From contig JAMJFZ010000695.1 of the NCBI GenBank assembly GCA_026225945.1, forward strand, positions 186,001 through 250,000: a stretch of DNA of 64,000 bases, written 5' to 3'. How positions within the stretch are numbered: the first letter of the stretch is position 1; each line of letters begins with the position of its first letter. The DNA comes from Cricetomys ansorgei. Lineage: Eukaryota > Chordata > Mammalia > Rodentia > Nesomyidae. Both the position numbers and the translations under genes were made by a program. This document shows, one piece after another, positions 12,034-20,515 of this stretch. The notes below the pieces were generated by a model. That model saw only the letters and a list, made by a program, of their open reading frames with translations. It was not told where the DNA came from and searched no databases.

Positions 12034-14246
12034 TGTTTTAAGAAGTAAGTAACATGTGTGTTCCAATTGCAATTGTAACTGTAGGAACGTCTGAAAAACA
12101 ATACAAATGTAAACACACTATCAATGGCTATTTCAACATAATGATCAATTCGCACTTCTCAAACTGTGCACTCTCAGTGATATCCTAACTTCTCTCACAC
12201 ACAAGAGTCTCAGAAGTAACTAAATTAACTATTCCCACAGAATCTAAGAAGAAACACTCTTCTAATACAAGAAACACATTGAAACACAGTTCCTATGCGT
12301 TTCTCCACTAAAAGAAGAGTACGTTTCTTTTCTAACTAAGGAAACACAGAACATTCAAAGGCAACTACCAAAAACAACTGTTTTAAGAAGTAAGTAACAT
12401 GTGTGTTCCAATTGCAATTCAAACTGTAGGAACGTCTGAAAAACAACACAAATGTAAACACACATTCAATGGCTATTTCAACATAATGCTCAATTCGCAC
12501 TTCTCAAACTCTGCACTCTCAGGGTGATTCTAACTTCTCTCACACACAAGAGTCTCAGAAGTAACTTAAATAACTATTCTCACAGCATCTAAGAAGAAAC
12601 ACTCATCTAATACAACAAACACATTGAAACACAGTTCCTATGCGTTTCTCCACTAAAACAAGAGTACATGTCTTTTCTAACTAAGGAAACACAGAACATT
12701 CAAAGGCAACTACCAAAAACAACTGTTTTAAGAAGTAAGTAACATGTGTGTTCCAATTGCAATTCTAACAGTAGGAACGTCTGAAACACAACAGAAATGT
12801 AAACATAATGTAAATGGTATTTCAACATAGTGATCAATTCGCTCTTCTCAAACTATGCACTCTCAGTGACATTCTAACTTCTCTCACACACAAGAGTCTC
12901 AGAAATAACTTAAATTACTATTCCCACAGCATTTAAGAAGAAACACTCTTCTAATACAACAAATACGTTGAAACACACTTCCTATGCATTTCTCCACTAA
13001 AACAAGAGTACATGTCTTTTCTAACTAAGGAAACACAAAACATTCAAAGGCAACTACCAAAAACAACTGTTTTAAGAAGTAAGTAACATGTGTGTTCCAA
13101 TTGCAATTGTAACTGTAGGAACGTCTGAAAAACAACACAAATGTAAATACTCTATCAATGGCTATTTCAACATAATGATCGATTCGCACTTCTCAAACTA
13201 TGCACTCTCAGTGTGATTCTAACTTCTCTCACACACAAGAATCTCAGAAGTAACTAAATTAACTATTCCCACAGCATCTAAGAAGAAACACTCTTCTAAT
13301 ACAACAAACACATTGAAACACAGTTCCTATGCGTTTCTCCACTAACACAAGAGTACATGTCTTTTCTAACTAAGGAAACACAGAACATTCAAAGGCAACT
13401 ACCAAAAGCAACTGTTTTAAAAAGTAAATAGCAGGTGTGTTCCAATTTCAATTTTAACTGTAGGAACGTCTGAAAAACAACAGAAATGTAAACACACTAT
13501 CAATGGCTGTTTCAGTAAAATGATCAATTCGCACTTCTCAAACTATGCACTCTCAGTGTCAATCTCACTTCTCTCACACAAGAGTCTCAGAAGTAACTTA
13601 AATAACTAATCCCTCAGCACCTAAGAAGAAACACTCTTCTAATACAAGAAACACGTTGAAACTCAGTTCCTATGCGTTTCTCCACTAAAACAAGAGTACG
13701 TTTCTTTTCTAACTAAGGAAACACAGAACATTCAAAGGCAACTACCAAAAACAACTGTTTTAAGAAGTAAGTAACATGTGTGTTCCAATTGCAATTCTAA
13801 CTGTAGGAACGTCTGAAAAACAAAACAAATGTAAACACAGAATCAATGGCTATTTCAACTTAATGATCAATTCGCACTTCTCAAACTATGCACTCTCAGG
13901 GTGATTCTATCTTCTCTCACAAACAAGAGTCTCAGAAGTAACTTAAATAACTATTCCCACAGCATCTAAGAAGAAACACTCATCTACTAAAACAAACACA
14001 TTGAAATACAGTTCCTATGCGTTTCTCCACTAACACAAGAGTACATGTCTTTGCTAACTAAGGAAACACAAAACATTCAAAGGCAACTACCAAAAGCAAC
14101 TGGTTTAAGAAGTAAATGGCAGGTGTGTTCCAATTTCAATTTTAACTGTAGGAACGTCTGAAAAAACAACAGAAATGTAAACACACTATCAATGGCTGTT
14201 TCAGTAAAATGATCAATTTGCACTTCTCAAACTATGCACTCTGAGT
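12034..14246 (+). repeat. Right edge of satellite array, candidate 4-monomer higher-order pattern
   Basis: Monomers starting at 12034 and 13413 share the variants 'aatacaagaaacac' and 'gagtacgtttc'. Monomers at 12379 and 13756 share 'cagggtgattct' and 'cactcatcta'. Both pairs are four monomers (about 1.38 kb) apart. The monomers at 13413 and 14101 also share 'caggtgtgttccaatttc' and 'ggctgtttcagtaaaatg', two monomers apart, so the pattern is not purely four-part. Confidence 0.6.
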
Positions 14247-14392
14247 GGAATTTTAGAGAGAGGACCCTGGGGCTCAGCAGGAGGATCAGGACGCACGGGT
14301 GAGGCTGAGCCTGAGCATAGTCAGAAGAAGGGAGGTTCTCAGGGCGGCGAGAAGAGGCTCACCACGTGTCCAGAAGGGTCCTTGAAAGAATT

Positions 14393-14457
14393 CTCTGAAC
14401 CCTTCTGCCCCAGCCATGAGCAGTTGCTGCTCATGGCTGGGGCAGAAGGGTTCAGAG
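14393..14457. repeat. Perfect palindrome of subunit A (type copy)
   Basis: The left arm 14393-14423 and right arm 14427-14457 are exact reverse complements (31 bp) around the 3-nt spacer 'ttg'. The arms contain 'ctctgaacccttctgcccc' followed by 'agccatgagcag'. From unit 4 onward the spacer becomes 'tta' and the arms extend to 32 bp around a single base. It could form a cruciform in DNA, or a hairpin if transcribed. Confidence 0.97.
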
Positions 14458-14514
14458 GGCAACCATGAAGGCAACTCCCTGGAAGCTGCCTGCCTCCGCA
14501 GTGGCAGTCTGCTG

Positions 14515-14528
14515 CCACACGGTGGCGC
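14515..14528 (+). promoter_or_regulatory. CTCF-like word in subunit A
   Basis: 'ccacacggtggcgc' agrees with the CTCF core consensus CCA(C/G)(C/T)AG(A/G)(G/T)GGC(A/G)(C/G) at 12 of 14 positions; positions 5 and 6 differ. It recurs in every A subunit at the same offset and overlaps an E-box word ('cacgtg') just downstream. The older form in the diverged block, 'ccacatggtggtaa' near 5739, is weaker. Binding is not shown; this is a motif match only. Confidence 0.3.
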
Positions 14529-14957
14529 ACGTGTCCCACTTGTTAGTAACTGCATCTGTCTCAAGCTGGTCTGGAGGCTGAACCCTAGCTTCACAGGGGA
14601 CTGGAGATGTTTTTGAAGCCATTCACATGATTGTGTCTCATGGACACACAGTCGGTTTGCCCGAAATAGTGTATTCCATGGTGGGAACAACGCATGGCGC
14701 TTCTCGAGTTACAGGACAAAGTTCAGAAATGAACACCACATCCTGAGGGGATCAGCGTTGGGTTCGAAAGAACATTGACATCTGTTCATGGCAAAAGGGG
14801 TCATAAAGAGACATGACCAAAGTGGCTGTTTACATGTCCGAAATGCCCCTACAATATTTGATTCAGGACCCCCAGTATAGCAACTCTCCACAATCACTAA
14901 GGGCTGATCATGATCTGCTATGGAGCATGATTCACTCAGGTGTGACTTATTTCTACA

Positions 14958-15110
14958 CAGTGGTTCTCAACCTTCCTAAGACCGCCACACTTGAATACAC
15001 TTTCTCGTGTTGTGGGGACCCCGATAATGAAGTTCTTCTGTTGCTAATTAGCAACTTTTGTTTTGCGAAGCAACTTGTATGAATCTTAATGCAAATGTCT
15101 GACACGCAGC
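14958..15110 (+). mobile_element. hAT-Charlie-like remnant in subunit A (type copy)
   Basis: It starts with the terminal-repeat-like 'cagtggttctcaaccttcc' and continues 'cgtgttgtggggacccc', 'aagttcttctgttgctaatt' and 'aatgcaaatgtctgacacgc'. The order matches a non-autonomous hAT-Charlie element of rodents (URR1-like, named from memory). Only one terminal repeat is clear. Frames crossing it (for example 89 codons at 14813-15082) are not coding. Confidence 0.65.
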
Positions 15111-15232
15111 AGTTCTTAATCGAATCCTGGGACAATGTTCTTCACGCTCCACATTGGTTGTGCCCGCTGCATGAGAATTGCTGCCTCATATGCACAGGCC
15201 CTGTTAGAACCTTTTGTTTCTCTTAAGTGTTT

Positions 15233-15290
15233 GGGTGCTCAGGATCAAACCCAGGACTTTGTGAATCCTGGAGAGGTACGATCCAAACAT
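15233..15290 (-). mobile_element. Degenerate tRNA-derived SINE-like stretch (antisense)
   Basis: 'gctcaggatcaaacccagga' followed by 'ctttgtgaatcctgg' resembles the reverse complement of the B-box part of ID/B4-type SINEs. The counterpart in B is near 16795-16845. Only about 50 bp can be matched by eye, so the family is uncertain. Confidence 0.4.
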
Positions 15291-15345
15291 TTCCTTTGCT
15301 TTCCTTTCGTTTCCTTTCCTTGTCTTTTCTATTCATTCCCTTTCA
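15288..15345 (+). repeat. Pyrimidine tract of subunit A
   Basis: This is a run almost entirely of C and T ('tttcctttgctttcctttcg' and onward) leading into 'ttttttgagataggatct', which resembles an antisense B1 with its A-rich tail. It is short and stable between units, with one T insertion in unit 12 near 49795. Confidence 0.7.
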
Positions 15346-15554
15346 GTTTTTTGAGATAGGATCTATCTGAGCTCCCCTCACAGACAACCCACGCTTCTGC
15401 TTCAAGCACTGTTGCAGCTCGGTGACAGGCCCATGTCCACAAGCGTGGCAGAACGTTTTTACAAGCAATGAAGAAATCAGATGATGGAGATGTGCTGGCA
15501 TCCAAAGGGAGAGTAGTTTTCTACAAAATCACCTCCAGAGCATTTATGATGCCT

Positions 15555-15655
15555 GCTTGCCCTAGCAGGGGCCTGGATTCAGTACTCAGTGTCTACATGC
15601 TAGCTCCTACATGTGGCTACCGTTCCAGTGGTTCCAACATCCAGTCTGCTGACCC
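15555..15655 (+). mobile_element. Degenerate B3/B2-like SINE stretch in subunit A
   Basis: 'gcaggggcctggattcagta', 'acatgtggctaccgttccag' and 'ggttccaacatcc' line up in order with the 'cctgggttc.attcccagca', 'cacatggtggctcaca' and 'ccagttcca' parts of B3-type SINEs. Subunit B (about 17105-17230) and the old block (about 6740-6860) have the counterpart. The similarity is weak and by eye only. Confidence 0.4.
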
Positions 15656-15956
15656 TTGAAAGAAGCAGCTGGTGTAAGTGAAAAAGCTGACATTGACCCA
15701 TAATGGAGGAGGGCTCCTTGATCTTGCCTACTGCAAAGATGCAAAGGGGAGCATCAGCCACAAGTTCCTGTGAGCAGAAAGAACCCGGGACAAAACAGGA
15801 AGGGGTTCGGGGAATTGTAGAACAGGGACCCAGTGGCTCAGCAGAAGGATCAGGAGTCACGGGTGGGAGTGCAAATGAGCAGGGTCTGAAGAAGGGAGGT
15901 TTTCAGGGCAGCGAGAAGAGGCTATCCATGTGTCCCGAAGGGTCCCTGAATGGATT

Positions 15957-16020
15957 CTCTGAACCCTTCTGCCCCAGCAATGAGCTTGTTTGCTCATTGC
16001 TGGGGCAGAAGGGTTCAGAG
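15957..16020. repeat. Perfect palindrome of subunit B (type copy)
   Basis: The left arm 15957-15985 and right arm 15992-16020 are exact reverse complements (29 bp) with the 6-nt spacer 'ttgttt'. It differs from the A palindrome by 'agcaatgagc' against 'agccatgagc', and the matching change is present on the other arm ('gctcattgct' against 'gctcatggct'). Confidence 0.97.
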
Positions 16021-16520
16021 TCCAGGCGTGAAGGAGCCTCCGTGGAAGTTGCCTGCCTCCGCAGAGTTAGTCAGGAGCCAAATGTTGGCACTTGAGCCCC
16101 AGTTGAAAGTTACTGCGTTGGTCTCAAGCCGGTCTGGAAGCTTAACCCTCGCTTCACAGGGGACTGGAGATGTTTTGGAAGGCATTTGCATGACCTGTGT
16201 CTCAGGGAAACACGGTCGGTTTGCCCGAAATAGTGGATTCCGGGACGGGAACAGTGCATGGCGTTTCTCGAGTTACAGGACAAAGTCAGAAATGAACACC
16301 ACATCCTGAGGGGATCGTCGTGGGCTTGGAAAGATCATTGACATCTGTTCTTGGCAAAAGGGGTCATAAAATAAAATGGCCAAAGCGGCTGTTTACAAGT
16401 CCGAAGTGACCCTACAATATTTGATTCAGGACCCACAATATACCGACTCTCCACAATCACTACGGTCTGATCACGATCTGCTGTCGAGCATGATTCAGTC
16501 AGCTGTGACTTGTTTCTACA

Positions 16521-16676
16521 CAGTGGTTGTCAAACTTCCTCCGACTGCCACACTTTAAGACAATTCCTCGTGTTGTGAGAACCCCAACAATGAAATTATT
16601 CTGTTGCTAACCTGTAAGTGTTGTTTTGCAAAGCTACTTCTATCAAACGTATTGCAAATGTCTGACATGCAGCAGT
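16521..16676 (+). mobile_element. hAT-Charlie-like remnant in subunit B (type copy)
   Basis: It starts 'cagtggttgtcaaacttcc' and continues 'cgtgttgtgagaaccccaac', 'gaaattattctgttgctaac' and 'gtctgacatgcagcag'. It is homologous to the A copy 1563 bp upstream and closer to the old-block copy at 6179 in the phrase 'aaccccaacaatgaaatt'. A TAA in it at 16556-16558 is lost from unit 6 onward, which lengthens a chance frame. Confidence 0.65.
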
Positions 16677-16852
16677 TCTTAATCGAAACCTGGGACACAG
16701 TCCCTCAAGCCCCAACTGGCTTGAGCCCCTCAGCATGAGAATTGCTGGCCTATATGCACAGGCCCTTTTAGAACCTTTGGTTTCCTTTAAGTGGTTGAGT
16801 GTTCAGAATCAAACCCAGGACTTTGTGAATACTTGAGAGGTACGACCCGAAC

Positions 16853-16915
16853 CTTTTCTTCCTTTTTTCCCTTTCATTTCTTTTCTTTCTTTCTTTCTTT
16901 TCTATTGTTTCGTTT
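16853..16915 (+). repeat. Length-variable pyrimidine tract of subunit B
   Basis: This is a C/T-only run with a (tttc)n core, 'tttctttctttctttctttt'-like. The core is longer in units 1-4 and 6-8, shorter in unit 5 (near 29420), interrupted in unit 9 ('ttctttcttctttc' near 41950) and replaced by 'ttttccttctttctttt' from unit 10 onward. Mirror symmetry of such tracts permits triplex DNA. A frame on the minus strand rich in K, R and E here is a shadow of this tract. Confidence 0.85.
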
Positions 16916-17381
16916 CTAAATTTCCGAGTCAGGATCATTCCTGGTTCTCTGCACAAACATTCCACCCTTCCGACTCAGTCACCCTTGTGTTTCGGTGACA
17001 GGCTGTGTCCCCAAGCATTGCAGACCTTCTTCCAAACAATGATGGGATCAGAAGATGGAGATGTGCAGGCATCATATATGAGAATTTTTTTCTACAAGAA
17101 AACCTGCAAGCGTTTATGATGTCTGAGTGACCTCGCAGGGGCCTGGATTCAGTCCTCAGCATCTAGATGGTAGCCGCTATATGTGGCTACCTTTGCAGAA
17201 GTTCCAACATCCACATTGGTGACCCCTGCAGAGACCAGCTCCTGTAAGTTAAAAAGCTGACATTGACCCGTAATGGTGGAGGGCTCCTTGATCTTGCCCC
17301 CGTGGAAAAATGCAAAGAGTAGAGTCAGCCACAAGATCTTGTAAGCAGAAAGAACCAGGGAAAGAACCGGAAGGGGTTCCT

Positions 17382-20300
17382 GGAATTTTAGAGAGAGGAC
17401 CCTGGGGCTCAGCAGGAGGATCAGGACGCACGGGTGAGGGTGCGCCTGAGCATAGTCAGAAGAAGGGAGGTTCTCAGGGCGGCGAGAAGAGGCTCACCAC
17501 GTGTCCAGAAGGGTCCTTGAATGAATTCTCTGAACCCTTCTGCCCCAGCCATGAGCAGTTGCTGCTCATGGCTGGGGCAGAAGGGTTCAGAGGGCAACCA
17601 TGAAGGCAACTCCCTGGAAGCTGCCTGCCTCCGCAGTGGCAGTCTGCTGCCACACGGTGGCGCACGTGTCCCACTTGTTAGTAACTGCATCTGTCTCAAG
17701 CTGGTCTGGAGGCTGAACCCTAGCTTCACAGGGGACTGGAGATGTTTTTGAAGCCATTCACATGATTGTGTCTCATGGACACACAGTCGGTTTGCCCGAA
17801 ATAGTGTATTCCATGGTGGGAACAACGCATGGCGCTTCTCGAGTTACAGGACAAAGTTCAGAAATGAACACCACATCCTGAGGGGATCAGCGTTGGGTTC
17901 GAAAGAACATTGACATCTGTTCATGGCAAAAGGGGTCATAAAGAGAAATGACCAAAGTGGCTGTTTACATGTCCGAAATGCCCCTACAATATTTGATTCA
18001 GGACCCCCAGTATAGCAACTCTCCACAATCACTAAGGGCTGATCATGATCTGCTATGGAGCATGATTCACTCAGGTGTGACTTATTTCTACACAGTGGTT
18101 CTCAACCTTCCTAAGACCGCCACACTTGAATACACTTTCTCGTGTTGTGGGGACCCCGATAATGAAGTTCTTCTGTTGCTAATTAGCAACTTTTGTTTTG
18201 CGAAGCAACTTGTATGAATCTTAATGCAAATGTCTGACACGCAGCAGTTCTTAATCGAATCCTGGGACAATGTTCTTCACGCTCCACATTGGTTGTGCCC
18301 GCTGCATGAGAATTGCTGCCTCATATGCACAGGCCCTGTTAGAACCTTTTGTTTCTCTTAAGTGTTTGGGTGCTCAGGATCAAACCCAGGACTTTGTGAA
18401 TCCTGGAGAGGTACGATCCAAACATTTCCTTTGCTTTCCTTTCGTTTCCTTTCCTTGTCTTTTCTATTCATTCCCTTTCAGTTTTTTGAGATAGGATCTA
18501 TCTGAGCTCCCCTCACAGACAACCCACGCTTCTGCTTCAAGCACTGTTGCAGCTCGGTGACAGGCCCATGTCCACAAGCGTGGCAGAACGTTTTTACAAG
18601 CAATGAAGAAATCAGATGATGGAGATGTGCTGGCATCCAAAGGGAGAGTTGTTTTCTACAAAATCACCTCCAGAGCATTTATGATGCCTGCTTGCCCTAG
18701 CAGGGGCCTGGATTCAGTACTCAGTGTCTACATGCTAGCTCCTACATGTGGCTACCGTTCCAGTGGTTCCAACATCCAGTCTGCTGACCCTTGAAAGAAG
18801 CAGCTGGTGTAAGTGAAAAAGCTGACATTGACCCATAATGGAGGAGGGCTCCTTGATCTTGCCTACTGCAAAGATGCAAAGGGGAGCATCAGCCACAAGT
18901 TCCTGTGAGCAGAAAGAACCCGGGACAAAACAGGAAGGGGTTCGTGGAATTGTAGAACAGGGACCCAGTGGCTCAGCAGAAGGATCAGGAGTCACGGGTG
19001 GGAGTGCAAATGAGCAGGGTCTGAAGAAGGGAGGTTTTCAGGGCAGCGAGAAGAGGCTATCCATGTGTCCCGAAGGGTCCCTGAATGGATTCTCTGAACC
19101 CTTCTGCCCCAGCAATGAGCTTGTTTGCTCATTGCTGGGGCAGAAGGGTTCAGAGTCCAGGCGTGAAGGAGCCTCCGTGGAAGTTGCCTGCCTCCGCAGA
19201 GTTAGTCAGGAGCCAAATGTTGGCACTTGAGCCCCAGTTGAAAGTTACTGCGTTGGTCTCAAGCCGGTCTGGAAGCTTAACCCTCGCTTCACAGGGGACT
19301 GGAGATGTTTTGGAAGGCATTTGCATGACCTGTGTCTCAGGGAAACACGGTCGGTTTGCCCGAAATAGTGGATTCCGTGACGGGAACAGTGCATGGCGTT
19401 TCTCGAGTTACAGGACAAAGTCAGAAATGAACACCACATCCTGAGGGGATCGTCGTGGGCTTGGAAAGATCATTGACATCTGTTCTTGGCAAAAGGGGTC
19501 ATAAAATAAAATGGCCAAAGCGGCTGTTTACAAGTCCGAAGTGACCCTACAATATTTGATTCAGGACCCACAATATACCGACTCTCCACAATCACTACGG
19601 TCTGATCACGATCTGCTGTCGAGCATGATTCAGTCAGCTGTGACTTGTTTCTACACAGTGGTTGTCAAACTTCCTCCGACTGCCACACTTTAAGACAATT
19701 CCTCGTGTTGTGAGAACCCCAACAATGAAATTATTCTGTTGCTAACTTGTAAGTGTTGTTTTGCAAAGCTACTTCTATCAAACGTATTGCAAATGTCTGA
19801 CATGCAGCAGTTCTTAATCGAAACCTGGGACACAGTCCCTCAAGCCCCAACTGGCTTGAGCCCCTCAGCATGAGAATTGCTGGCCTATATGCACAGGCCC
19901 TTTTAGAACCTTTGGTTTCCTTTAAGTGGTTGAGTGTTCAGAATCAAACCCAGGACTTTGTGAATACTTGAGAGGTACGACCCGAACCTTTTCTTCCTTT
20001 TTTCCCTTTCATTTCTTTTCTTTCTTTCTTTCTTTTCTATTGTTTCGTTTCTAAATTTCCGAGTCAGGATCATTCCTGGTTCTCTGCACAAACATTCCAC
20101 CCTTCCGACTCAGTCACCCTTGTGTTTCGGTGACAGGCTGTGTCCCCAAGCATTGCAGACCTTCTTCCAAACAATGATGGGATCAGAAGATGGAGATGTG
20201 CAGGCATCATATATGAGAATTTTTTTCTACAAGAAAACCTGCAAGCGTTTATGATGTCTGAGTGACCTCGCAGGGGCCTGGATTCAGTCCTCAGCATCTA

Positions 20301-20515
20301 GATGGTAGCCGCTATATGTGGCTACCTTTGCAGAAGTTCCAACATCCACATTGGTGACCCCTGCAGAGACCAGCTCCTGTAAGTTAAAAAGCTGACATTG
20401 ACCCGTAATGGTGGAGGGCTCCTTGATCTTGCCCCGTGGAAAAATGCAAAGAGTAGAGTCAGCCACAAGATCTTGTAAGCAGAAAGAACCAGGGAAAGAA
20501 CCGGAAGGGGTTCCT
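17382..20515 (+). repeat. Macrosatellite unit 2
   Basis: 3134 bp; hairpins 17528-17592 and 19092-19155. It is nearly identical to unit 1 apart from the edge-specific sites, with 'gtggaattgtagaac' at the A/B boundary and 'acaatatacc' in B. Confidence 0.95.

Larger units (their letters stand above)
7196..14246 (+). repeat. 344-bp satellite array, about 20.4 monomers
   Basis: Anchored on 'tgttttaagaagtaagtaac', monomers start at 7221, 7566, 7911, 8256, 8601, 8945, 9289, 9632, 9975, 10319, 10663, 11006, 11350, 11689, 12034, 12379, 12724, 13069, 13413, 13756 and 14101. Spacing is 339-345 bp, mostly 343-345. All copies are in the same orientation. The last is cut after about 146 bp. The DNA is AT-rich and holds no gene; open frames such as 7241-7498 and 10065-10250 are chance readings of the monomer. 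The monomer length agrees with the Peromyscus satellite PMsat as I recall it; identity was not tested. I see no CENP-B box or telomere repeat. Confidence 0.95.
14247..15810 (+). repeat. Subunit A (type copy, unit 1)
   Basis: This is the first half of the unit, 1564 bp. In order it holds the hairpin (14393-14457), a CTCF-like word (14515-14528), the landmark 'aatgaacaccacatcctgag' near 14729, a hAT-like remnant (14958-15110), an antisense SINE-like stretch (about 15233-15290), a pyrimidine tract (about 15288-15345) and a sense SINE-like stretch (about 15555-15655). It aligns along its whole length with subunit B with scattered substitutions and small indels. Similar A subunits recur every 3.13 kb. 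Confidence 0.92.
14247..17381 (+). repeat. Macrosatellite unit 1 (array edge)
   Basis: 3135 bp; hairpins 14393-14457 (A) and 15957-16020 (B). It joins the 344-bp satellite directly. Edge-specific differences include 'gaggctgagcctgag' where other units have 'gagggtgcgcctgag', and 'cttgaaagaattc' where others have 'cttgaatgaattc'. It carries the leftmost state at every variable site. Confidence 0.95.
15811..17381 (+). repeat. Subunit B (type copy, unit 1)
   Basis: This is the second half of the unit, 1571 bp, homologous to A. It starts 'ggaattgtagaacaggg' against 'ggaattttagagagagg' in A. It holds its own hairpin (15957-16020), hAT-like remnant (16521-16676), pyrimidine tract (about 16853-16915) and SINE-like stretch (about 17105-17230). 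The CTCF-like word of A is degraded here ('gagccaaatgttggcac'). The same part order in A and B shows that the dimer arose by duplication of one 1.56-kb monomer. Confidence 0.92.

Noticed and set aside
7196..14246. CRISPR-like regular repeats
   Set aside because: The repeat period is 344 bp with no short repeat/unique spacer pattern, no cas genes, and the context is a rodent genome. It is satellite DNA.
7196..14246. Target-site duplication around an inserted satellite block
   Set aside because: The macrosatellite overlap across the array is about 173 bp and lies between diverged and young copies, not a short exact duplication as transposition would leave.
16768..16965. Lysine/arginine/glutamate-rich minus-strand frame as a nuclear protein
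   Set aside because: The charged run is simply the reverse reading of the (tttc)n pyrimidine tract, and its length changes with tract length.
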